A stretch of DNA of 64,000 bases. It comes from Bifidobacterium sp. ESL0690 (GTDB lineage: Bacteria > Actinomycetota > Actinomycetes > Actinomycetales > Bifidobacteriaceae). Numbering within the stretch: position 1 is the first letter of the stretch; every line of letters begins with the position of its first letter. The stretch covers positions 2,480,001 through 2,544,000 of the forward strand of contig NZ_CP113939.1 of the NCBI RefSeq assembly GCF_029392315.1, read 5' to 3'. A program made the translations under genes and the position numbers. Below the pieces are notes generated by a model. The model was not told the DNA's origin. It searched no databases and worked only from the letters and a program-made list of their open reading frames with translations. Of this stretch, positions 19,561 to 26,019 are shown one piece after another.

Positions 19561-20241
19561 TCAGCGCGAACCAGCCATAGCCTTGCCGAACAATGCTCGG
19601 GTCGCTTTCACGTTGTCGGCCAGCGTAGAACCCTTGCGGAAAATCGCACTGGTCCCGCCGATGAACCTTGTGGCCCCGCGGCGCACGCATTCCGGAATCG
19701 TCTCTGCGCCGATATTGCCATCCACCTCAATGGGAATGACAAGACCGTGTTTCGCAATTCGGCTGGACAGATCGCCGATCTTGTCGTACATTGGATCGAT
19801 GAATTTCTGCCCCGCGAACCCTGGATTGACGGTCATGATGATGACGTAATCGGTGACGTCATAGACATAATCCAGAGCTTCCAGAGGCGTGGCCGGGCTG
19901 ATCGCCACACCGGCTTCCATGCCAGCCTGGCGGATCGCAGTAAGCGTACCTTGCAGATTGTTCGTGGACTCAGCGTGCACGGCCACTCTATCGGCACCCG
20001 CATCGGCAAACATGGAAATGTAGCGCTCGGGCTTATCGACCATCAGATGCATATCCAATGGCTTCTCCGTCATGCCACGCACACTTTTCACCAAATCGGG
20101 GCCGAGCGTGAAGTTGGGGACAAACGAACCATCCATGATGTCGATGTGGTAGAAATCAACTCCTGCGGCATCAAGTTGCTTGACATCGCGCTCCAGATTA
20201 CCCAGATCCGCGCACATCAACGAGGGACCTATCTCACACAT
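19561..20241 (-). CDS. ribulose-phosphate 3-epimerase family protein (Rpe/AlsE)
   Basis: The 226-residue TIM barrel keeps the family active site: HIDIMDGSFVPN (metal His/Asp), MHLMV with the second metal His, MTVNPGFAGQKF, and the C-terminal VDGNI with the catalytic Asp. MTVNPGFAGQ is closer to what I know of allulose-6-phosphate 3-epimerase (MTVDPGFAGQ) than to housekeeping Rpe (MSVNPGFGGQ), so a ketohexose-6-phosphate or pentulose-5-phosphate substrate is possible. The ATG is preceded by AAGGAG. It follows the LacI-type gene by 13 bases, so the two are co-transcribed. Products would feed the phosphoketolase pathway in a bifidobacterium. Confidence 0.85.
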   Translation of the reverse strand: MCEIGPSLMCADLGNLERDVKQLDAAGVDFYHIDIMDGSFVPNFTLGPDLVKSVRGMTEKPLDMHLMVDKPERYISMFADAGADRVAVHAESTNNLQGTLTAIRQAGMEAGVAISPATPLEALDYVYDVTDYVIIMTVNPGFAGQKFIDPMYDKIGDLSSRIAKHGLVIPIEVDGNIGAETIPECVRRGATRFIGGTSAIFRKGSTLADNVKATRALFGKAMAGSR

Positions 20242-20254
20242 TTATAACACTCCT

Positions 20255-21256
20255 TTATGCGCTCCTTGTCTGAGAAGTGTCACGTATGACAAGGTGCGGC
20301 TCAATCACGTTTTTTTGAGGTTTGTTTCCGGCTTCAACGCTTTTCTCGAACATGTCCAACACCAAATCCCCAATGTTTTCGGGAAGTTGGTTGACCGTGC
20401 TCAGACGCGGAACCGAATACCTGCTCATTTCGATGTTGTCGTAACCGATTACTCGTATATCTTCAGGAACCCGCAAGCCCACGTCCGCGACCGCTCTCAG
20501 TACCCCCAGGGCGATGGCATCGTCAGAACACACAATCCCGTCGATATCCCTGCGAACTTTGAACAAGTCACTGGCTGTCCGATAGCCTTCGGAGACCGAA
20601 AAGTCGCTGTAAAGCTTGGCCACATGTGTGGCACTGCATTCGTTGATGGCCTTCAGATAACCTTCATATCGGTCCTCAGAGCTTTTTTCTCCTTGAGGCC
20701 CCGAGATGAAGACCAGTCTTGAACTGCGGCCTTCCTGAATCAGATACTTGGTCGCTTGGTAGGAACCGCTTACGTTGTTGACCGCCATTGCTGCATAAGG
20801 ATGCGAAAAACATGCCCTATCGATCGTCAACGGCACAATCCCGCGGCTGCTGAGAACCTCAAGATCATCCTCATCAACGTAAAGCGAATTGATAATCGCT
20901 CCCCGAACTCGAATATTGCACATGAACTTCAGGTAATATTCGACTTTGTCTCGGTCGTCTTCGCTGTTGCACAGATACACGCGATAGCCGTGCGCATCCG
21001 CCGCCTTCTCGATGCTGCTGACCAATTCAGCAAAAAAGGGATTGGTCAGATTGGGAACGAGCAAAGCGATAAGGTCCGAAGCCTTCTGCGACAATGTTTT
21101 TGCAACGAAATCAGGTTCATAGCCAAGTCTGCTGATTACGGCATTGACCTTTTTTATGGTCTTCTCACTCGCTCCCCCTTTCTGATTGATGATGCGCGAT
21201 ACGGTTGCGGTGGACACTCCGCTCATTTGCGCGATGTCTTTAATCGTTGCCATCAT
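20255..21256 (-). CDS. LacI/GalR-family transcriptional regulator
   Basis: Residues 3-50 form the LacI HTH (TIKDIAQMSGVSTATVSRIIN) with a hinge-helix region around NAVISRLGYEPDFVAKTL. The remaining part is a periplasmic-binding-like sensor domain with IALLVPNLTNPFF, DGIVCSDDAIALGVL and IRVIGYDNIEMSRYSVPRLSTV. The 333-residue length is typical. It lies between the PTS gene upstream and the epimerase downstream on the same strand, and palindromes with the LacI-type CG centre occur near the PTS, kinase and regulator promoters, so it is the likely repressor of this locus. Inducer identity is unknown. ATG 21253 is an equally good start. Confidence 0.92.
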   Translation of the reverse strand: MMATIKDIAQMSGVSTATVSRIINQKGGASEKTIKKVNAVISRLGYEPDFVAKTLSQKASDLIALLVPNLTNPFFAELVSSIEKAADAHGYRVYLCNSEDDRDKVEYYLKFMCNIRVRGAIINSLYVDEDDLEVLSSRGIVPLTIDRACFSHPYAAMAVNNVSGSYQATKYLIQEGRSSRLVFISGPQGEKSSEDRYEGYLKAINECSATHVAKLYSDFSVSEGYRTASDLFKVRRDIDGIVCSDDAIALGVLRAVADVGLRVPEDIRVIGYDNIEMSRYSVPRLSTVNQLPENIGDLVLDMFEKSVEAGNKPQKNVIEPHLVIRDTSQTRSA

Positions 21257-21391
21257 TGCCTTCTAGTCAGGTATCGGATAGGGTCAGGTATCTTCACACT
21301 AAACCGGAGTCATGATTTGGCAAGCATCCAACGGGGAATACGGCCAAAATTCAAGATTTGTCAGAGTCGCGGCCGTATTCCAAGTTTTAGG

Positions 21392-23062
21392 TCATCCGAC
21401 TGCGACAGGTTCACGCGGGATAAATGAACGTAAACGATTACGTAAAGAGCCCGAACCAGAATCCTTTATCCAAGCCAACAAGGACGGAACCATTGATGTC
21501 ATCGCAACGCGAGCGCCAACAGTTCTTTTGCTCTTTTGAGACGATTCATCCTTTTCAACTGAACCAGTGGATTCATTGGGCTGAGCAGCCACATCTGCTT
21601 CATCTTCTTCAACGGCTTTGGAAGCCATATCAGCAGTCACCGCAACTGTCGGAGTATTGTTCTCACCACGCAGCTTTGCTTCCTTGCGCAACGTATGCAC
21701 ATACCACATGAATAGCCCAACATAAGCGACCAACGCGAGCACGGAGCACAGAATCAGCTTCCAATCAAGCGTCTTCGCCGCATTGCCGAAGAGCAACGCA
21801 AGCATCTTTTCGATAGGGTCGGAATCGACGGCGCTGAACATCTCGTTCTTGCCGAGACCAGCAGGGAAGACGCCCATAGCCTTCGAGGTCTGCGTAAGGA
21901 ACGGCGCGATCAGCGTCGCAGCCCACAGGAAGATCGGGATCATGATGGTGCCGATCAGGGTCATGCGCACGACCTTGCCGCGGGTGCCGATAAGCAGCGC
22001 AGGGGCGAGGACGGTGAGAATGATGCCACCCAACGGAAGTACGTTGTTGCCCGGAAGCACCATGGCGATGACCAGAAGAATCGGTGCCAGGATGTTCGCC
22101 ACCGCCCAGATCTCAGCGCGGGAGGCGAGAATCGGCCAGTCGATGGCAACGTAGAGCTTGCGGCCGTGCATCCTGCGCTCCATGAAGGAGGTGATGCCTT
22201 CCGAAAGCGGTTCGATGGCTGGGGCGAACCAATCGCCCACGATGCCGAAAAGTTCGAGAGCAACACCCGCGGTGAACGCCAGCGTGAAGATATGCGGGGC
22301 ATCCTGACGGCCGAGCAGACCGACGAACACGCCAAGGTACGCACCAATCGCACCCTTACTGCCAAGGAAACCGATTTTCTTGTTAAGCGTTTCCGCATCG
22401 AAATCGAACTTGTCGATGAAGGGGAAGATCTTGCTGATCAGCCTGTCGAGTAGCACCACGATAGGCGTGACCAACAGCTCGGGGTGCGCAGTCGTGGTGA
22501 TATTCGTATCGTCGTAGCCGAGCAGATCGTTGATAGTCGGCTTCATTGCATCGGCGTTGAACAGCATCAGTGCATAGATGAAGACCACGAAGATCGACAT
22601 CAGGAAGAAATTGCCACCCGAGCTCCAGTTGATGAGCAAGCCGAGAATCGATACGTTCCAGATGTTGAACAGATCGACGTTCAGCGTGTTGGTGGCCTTG
22701 AGCGCCAGCATCACGAGGTTGGTGATGATACAGATGAACGCGAAATACAGCGTATACAGCGAACTCCACGTAATCACCGCGATTGGGGCCCAGCCCAGAT
22801 CGCTGATTGACAGGTGCAGGCCGGTGAAGGAGACGAATGCCTTCAATGCCGGACCAAATGCTGTGGTCAGCAATGAAATCACAGCGCTCATGCCGGTCAG
22901 GGCCATCGCCATACGCAGACCGCCCTCGAACGCCCTGCTTAGTTTGACGCCAAATGCCAGCGACAGCAGAGTGATGATGATGAACATCATCGCCGCTCCG
23001 CCCAGGCTGATGAACCAATTGAAACCTTGGTCCAATGCGCCTACAATTTTGGAGAAATCCAT
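21392..23062 (-). CDS. PTS galactitol-family (GAT) EIIC permease
   Basis: The 556-residue polytopic membrane protein resembles PTS EIIC proteins of the galactitol family (PTS_IIGC). It shows the N-terminal MDFSKIVGALDQGFNWFI, followed by about ten to twelve hydrophobic segments and SLGWAP-like and LFGIVGDWFAP loops. After the last helix (LVAYVGLFMWYVHTLRKEAKLRG) a hydrophilic tail of about 95 residues, Ser/Glu/Lys-rich and without a recognised domain, is added. EIIA and EIIB are not encoded in this window, so the permease must use partners elsewhere or have another role. GAGGAGGT precedes the start. A promoter (TTGCAA-16-TATAGT) and a 22-bp perfect palindrome lie upstream. The substrate is probably a polyol or ketose. 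Confidence 0.85.
   Translation of the reverse strand: MDFSKIVGALDQGFNWFISLGGAAMMFIIITLLSLAFGVKLSRAFEGGLRMAMALTGMSAVISLLTTAFGPALKAFVSFTGLHLSISDLGWAPIAVITWSSLYTLYFAFICIITNLVMLALKATNTLNVDLFNIWNVSILGLLINWSSGGNFFLMSIFVVFIYALMLFNADAMKPTINDLLGYDDTNITTTAHPELLVTPIVVLLDRLISKIFPFIDKFDFDAETLNKKIGFLGSKGAIGAYLGVFVGLLGRQDAPHIFTLAFTAGVALELFGIVGDWFAPAIEPLSEGITSFMERRMHGRKLYVAIDWPILASRAEIWAVANILAPILLVIAMVLPGNNVLPLGGIILTVLAPALLIGTRGKVVRMTLIGTIMIPIFLWAATLIAPFLTQTSKAMGVFPAGLGKNEMFSAVDSDPIEKMLALLFGNAAKTLDWKLILCSVLALVAYVGLFMWYVHTLRKEAKLRGENNTPTVAVTADMASKAVEEDEADVAAQPNESTGSVEKDESSQKSKRTVGARVAMTSMVPSLLAWIKDSGSGSLRNRLRSFIPREPVAVG
21427..21443. promoter_or_regulatory. degenerate operator in the 3' end of the PTS gene
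   Basis: AACGTAAACGATTACGT resembles the TTACGTAACCGGTTACGTAA palindrome, with altered bases around the centre. It lies about 170 bases upstream of the lacI-type start, so it could serve autoregulation. Confidence 0.35.
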
Positions 23063-23122
23063 TGATACCTACCTCCTCGTAGAGCTTTCTCTATCTCTTC
23101 GTTGGTTTTCCGCCGGTTTTCC

Positions 23123-23144
23123 TTTACGTAACCGGTTACGTAAA
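23123..23144. promoter_or_regulatory. perfect 22-bp palindromic operator before the PTS gene
   Basis: The half site TTTACGTAACC is followed by its exact complement GGTTACGTAAA. It sits a few bases after the -10 box of the predicted promoter, a position that would block transcription when a LacI-type repressor is bound. Confidence 0.8.
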
Positions 23145-23148
23145 TAAC

Positions 23149-23176
23149 ACTATATGCCACTTTTTGAAAATTGCAA
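23149..23176 (-). promoter_or_regulatory. predicted promoter of the PTS gene
   Basis: On the minus strand, TTGCAA (23176-23171) and TATAGT (23154-23149) are separated by 16 bases. The operator palindrome begins five bases further downstream. Confidence 0.6.
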
Positions 23177-23298
23177 GCTGAGCAGCAAATTTCTTGATAT
23201 AAGACTTATAAAACGGCTCTATTACAACGTTTTATTTCGTTCAAAAAAATATAAATGAAGTGTCGAAGAGAATAAATCACAAAATAAATAACGATAAA

Positions 23299-23316
23299 TT
23301 ACGAAACCGATTACTC
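23299..23316. promoter_or_regulatory. second, imperfect operator-like site upstream of the PTS promoter
   Basis: TTACGAAACCGATTACTC shares the TTAC..AACCG.TTAC pattern with the perfect palindrome 155 bases away. A looping auxiliary operator is possible. Confidence 0.4.
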
Positions 23317-23516
23317 TATATTTGCGTGACTAGTATAAAGACGACAAAGCCCTGTCGGTTATTTCTCATCAACGCAGTCGAAGAATTATGACTTACCGCG
23401 ACAACATAGCCGATATGGGTTTCACGATGTTTCCCATTCGTCGCTTCTTGTCTTAGCACATAATCGTTGTACTCATTATTTGCGATTTCCCTACACCGTT
23501 TATCGGTATGAGCCAT
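23316..23516 (-). pseudogene. truncated copy of the lipase-effector-like N-terminal domain
   Basis: The first 45 or so residues (MAHTDKRCREIANNEYNDYVL, then IGYVVAVSHNSSTA) align with the product of 25006-25386 (MAFTDEDRVSIANDEYNDYTF, then VGYVAEVHYDQSTGENS). After that the frame runs into unrelated sequence (NNRQGFVVFILVTQI) and stops, so only the first third of the domain is left. It lies downstream of a DUF1310 gene on the same strand. I interpret it as a decayed duplicate. Confidence 0.55.
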
Positions 23517-23537
23517 CAACACATTTCTCTAACGGTT

Positions 23538-23936
23538 TTACGATTTAGCACCGATTAAATCCGAATATCCCTTGGAATAACCGCCTACGCTATCCTCCAA
23601 AGGCCCGGAACTTCCGTTTTTATTCAGCGTGACATATACACACAAATCATTTCTGCGATTTACATAAAGTGTGAGATTGATGCCACCCATAGGATTATGT
23701 CGAATACTTTTGTCGTCGATTTGATATGTATGAATTTTCCCCTTCTCGGTAAAAGCGCTTGGATCATCATACTTAAAAATATCCCTGTATATCTTGTCGG
23801 CTTCTTTGCTATACACAACGTCGTGCATCCACTGCTCTTGATCATGATGATATTTGGCCGCAATCCCACCAATCGCCACGGCAACGGCAAGCACACACGC
23901 CACAACAATCAACACGATCTTGCCACTACGGCGCAT
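23538..23936 (-). CDS. DUF1310-family membrane-anchored protein, copy 1
   Basis: The 132-residue protein begins MRRSGKIVLIVVACVLAVAV, a single N-terminal anchor helix. Its outside domain has the DUF1310 features EQWMxxVVYSKEADKIYRD, then a KSIRHNPMGGI core near residue 78 and an amphipathic VYVTLNKNG strand. A good Shine-Dalgarno (GAAGGTGAT) precedes the ATG. Two paralogues lie upstream on the same strand (24000-24467 and 25418-25873). DUF1310 has no assigned function. The multicopy arrangement next to effector-like fragments would suit an immunity protein, which is inference. Confidence 0.75.
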   Translation of the reverse strand: MRRSGKIVLIVVACVLAVAVAIGGIAAKYHHDQEQWMHDVVYSKEADKIYRDIFKYDDPSAFTEKGKIHTYQIDDKSIRHNPMGGINLTLYVNRRNDLCVYVTLNKNGSSGPLEDSVGGYSKGYSDLIGAKS

Positions 23937-23999
23937 ACCCCATCACCTTCCTGCAAATCAATATATAACCAAAAACGATAGTACAAGAAACGTTTGCGT

Positions 24000-24467
24000 T
24001 CAGTCAGCTTCACCGCCACTACCTTGATGCAGATGCGGATAGGCCTTGTCCAGCATTTTCTCCAATTTTGCAGAATTTCCACCGCCGCCATCTTCCAAAG
24101 GTCCGGTGCCGCCGTTTCTCTCCAGAGTGAAGAAGACATACAAAGATTGATCGTTATTGACGTAAGCAGTCACGTCGATACCGCCCATTGGATTATGTGT
24201 AATTTTCCGTTCATCAATGGTATAAGAACGGATAACACCTTGGGGCGTAAAGGCTTTCGGGTCCATCTTTTTTAAAGTTTTTCTGAATATCTTGTCGGCT
24301 TCTTTGCTATACGCAACGCTGCGCATCCACTGCTCTTGATCGTGATGATATTTGGCCGCAATCCCACCAATCGCCACAGCAACGACAAGCACACACGCCA
24401 CAACAATCAACACGATCTTGCCGGCATGGCCTCTACGGCCGCCTGAATCCACCATAATTCCGCTCAT
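24000..24467 (-). CDS. DUF1310-family membrane-anchored protein, copy 2
   Basis: The 155-residue protein has a short cytosolic N-terminus (MSGIMVDSGGRRGHAGK), one anchor helix (IVLIVVACVLVVAVAIGGIAA), and the external DUF1310 domain with EQWMRSVAYSKEADKIF, ITHNPMGGIDVT and LYVFFTLERNGG. A Gly/Asn-rich GGGGNSAKLEKML segment near the end recurs in copy 3. Its ATG overlaps the stop of the helical-protein gene as ATGA, so these two are translationally coupled. This coupling is the best argument that DUF1310 and the helical protein act together. Confidence 0.8.
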   Translation of the reverse strand: MSGIMVDSGGRRGHAGKIVLIVVACVLVVAVAIGGIAAKYHHDQEQWMRSVAYSKEADKIFRKTLKKMDPKAFTPQGVIRSYTIDERKITHNPMGGIDVTAYVNNDQSLYVFFTLERNGGTGPLEDGGGGNSAKLEKMLDKAYPHLHQGSGGEAD

Positions 24468-24805
24468 TCTGGGCGAACTTTCGTAGCTTCATCCTGCATT
24501 GTTTGCTTGGCCTGAGTCGCCCACTCACCTTTGGCACCGCCGTCAATATTATCGGCATAGCTGCTCCAATCATCAGCTACCGAGCGAAGAAACGCATTCT
24601 TGTCACGTTCGTTCTGGTTGACGTTAATCGAGGCGAGACTTGTATGCCATGGAGCCACAACGTCCTTGATAATACCCGTCTCTGCTTGTTTGAGGCATCT
24701 GTTGAGCATCGCCTGCGCCTCCGCACCAGCCTGTTCACAACTTTTTTTCGCCCCATTCCAGAGCCGATCGGCCTCCGCCGTGGCCTGATCCCAGAAATTA
24801 GTCAT
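24464..24805 (-). CDS. small helical protein, WXG100/LXG-helper-like
   Basis: The 113-residue product is predicted by eye to be nearly all helical (FWDQATAEADRLWNGAKKSC, then AEAQAMLNRCLKQAETGIIK, then DDWSSYADNIDGG, then QAKQTMQDEATKV). It has no signal peptide and no membrane segment. ATG 24805 overlaps the stop of the preceding gene by 8 bases and has AGAGGG in front of it, so I chose it over an in-frame start that would add 44 residues from within that gene. Length and helix content fit WXG100 or the small partner proteins of type VII secretion LXG effectors, but a clear WxG is missing, so the assignment is tentative. Confidence 0.5.
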   Translation of the reverse strand: MTNFWDQATAEADRLWNGAKKSCEQAGAEAQAMLNRCLKQAETGIIKDVVAPWHTSLASINVNQNERDKNAFLRSVADDWSSYADNIDGGAKGEWATQAKQTMQDEATKVRPE

Positions 24806-25040
24806 TGTTCCCTCTCGCCCGTCTGCGGTTATCTTCTTCCCCGCGCTCAAAAGCCCGCTCACATTCGCGATGAGACTGGGCAAGCTGTTCACGGACGTCA
24901 TCGATATAACGAAGTTTTTCGTTGACCACGACTTCACCGTTCTGCCGATTCTGCTCGATCACCGTTAAGGCTTTTTCGATGGCATCGCCGGAATCACCAT
25001 CTCCCTTATTCCGATAGCGTTCGCTGCAAAGTCGCCGCAC
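24798..25040 (-). CDS. small charged coiled-coil protein (up to 80 aa), start uncertain
   Basis: The frame encodes a hydrophilic, probably coiled-coil protein (AIEKALTVIEQNRQ, then EKLRYIDDVREQLAQSHREC, then ERGEEDNRRRARGNND). No in-frame ATG is present. GTG 25040 lies inside the end of the upstream gene (35-base overlap) and an internal GTG in ALTVIEQN would give a shorter product. A strong-looking ATGGTG at the stop of the upstream gene is out of frame. The stop overlaps the next start. Small helical proteins in such pairs accompany type VII effectors in Firmicutes. Confidence 0.45.
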   Translation of the reverse strand: MRRLCSERYRNKGDGDSGDAIEKALTVIEQNRQNGEVVVNEKLRYIDDVREQLAQSHRECERAFERGEEDNRRRARGNND

Positions 25041-25386
25041 CAGACTTCATCTGCGGCGTAGGGTTTCCGCCGATTATAGACCCGACCGCTAGGGGAGCAT
25101 CATTCTGGACCCAATCGTTCCAAGCGTTTCCGGTATCCCCCTTGAAATCAGTAGACGATCCTTGATAGAGAACGGTGACATGCTTTACGTCACTGGGTTT
25201 ATAGCCATTGGCAGTTGGATCGGCGTCAACGATAATGTACGAGTTTTCGCCTGTTGATTGGTCATAATGCACTTCTGCCACGTAGCCAACTCGAGCGCCA
25301 CTATCCGTCTTTACCTCGCTACCAAACGTATAGTCGTTATACTCATCATTCGCAATAGAGACTCTATCTTCATCAGTGAAAGCCAT
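25006..25386 (-). CDS. effector-like N-terminal domain (lipase-like, truncated), 126 aa
   Basis: The protein starts MAFTDEDRVSIANDEYNDY, continues with VGYVAEVHYDQSTGENSYII, then VTVLYQGSSTDFKG, NAWNDWVQNDAPLA and TPQMKSGAATLQRTLSE, and stops. This order (intracellular-type start, a beta strand plus YQGS, a W..W..ND block, then TPQ..xA) is what I would expect before the GHSLGG nucleophile of secreted alpha/beta-hydrolase effectors of Gram-positive bacteria, but the catalytic part is missing. It may be a truncated effector, an orphan module, or a stand-alone partner. A second, shorter copy lies at 23316-23516. Confidence 0.5.
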   Translation of the reverse strand: MAFTDEDRVSIANDEYNDYTFGSEVKTDSGARVGYVAEVHYDQSTGENSYIIVDADPTANGYKPSDVKHVTVLYQGSSTDFKGDTGNAWNDWVQNDAPLAVGSIIGGNPTPQMKSGAATLQRTLSE

Positions 25387-25417
25387 GCATACCCTCGATT
25401 CCAGCTAAAATCAGTTA

Positions 25418-25873
25418 TTACGAAACGGACGGCCCACTTGTACCTTTTTGTTCATTCTTCAAAAGTTTTCCGAGTGCAGCCGAGTTACCTCCCCCGCCGC
25501 CCTTCAACGCACCAGTTTCAATGTTTTTATCAAGAGAAAAATACACATATAGGTCCGGATTGTCATTAATAATAAGGACCCCTAATATTCCTCCCATAGG
25601 ACTATGTTTAATGCTCTTGTCGTCAACTTTATAAGACTGGATGACGCCGTCTTTAGAAAAAGCCTTTGAATCATATTGAGTTACCAACGTGTCTCTAAAT
25701 ACCTTGTCAGCTTCTTTGCTATACACAACGCTACGCATCCACTGCTCTTGATCGTTATGACGCTTGACCACGATTCCCCCAATCACTACGGCAACAGCAA
25801 GCACACATGCCACAACAATCAACACGACCTTGCCACTATGGCTTTTTTGAACACCTTGCATACTAGCTACCAT
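25418..25873 (-). CDS. DUF1310-family membrane-anchored protein, copy 3
   Basis: After a short N-terminus comes the anchor helix VVLIVVACVLAVAVVIGGIVV, then EQWMRSVVYSKEADKVFRD, KSIKHSPMGGI and LYVYFSLDKN. A GGGGGNSAALGKLLKN segment near the end matches copy 2. It lies 31 bases upstream of the effector-like domain on the same strand and is the first gene of the cluster. ATG 25873 or 25861 could be the start, and neither has a strong ribosome binding site. Base composition across this cluster is more AT-rich than in neighbouring genes, which suggests transfer. Confidence 0.75.
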   Translation of the reverse strand: MVASMQGVQKSHSGKVVLIVVACVLAVAVVIGGIVVKRHNDQEQWMRSVVYSKEADKVFRDTLVTQYDSKAFSKDGVIQSYKVDDKSIKHSPMGGILGVLIINDNPDLYVYFSLDKNIETGALKGGGGGNSAALGKLLKNEQKGTSGPSVS

Positions 25874-26019
25874 ATCATCATTAATTATCAATAAGCATTA
25901 AAACACAATAACGCCTATAGGGTTCCCTCTACTCAACTAATCGTCAAGCATAAAGCCGCTGCCACGAAATAACACCTTTTATATCGATTCAGATGTACGA
26001 CCAGCAGAGCTGCGCCCCA

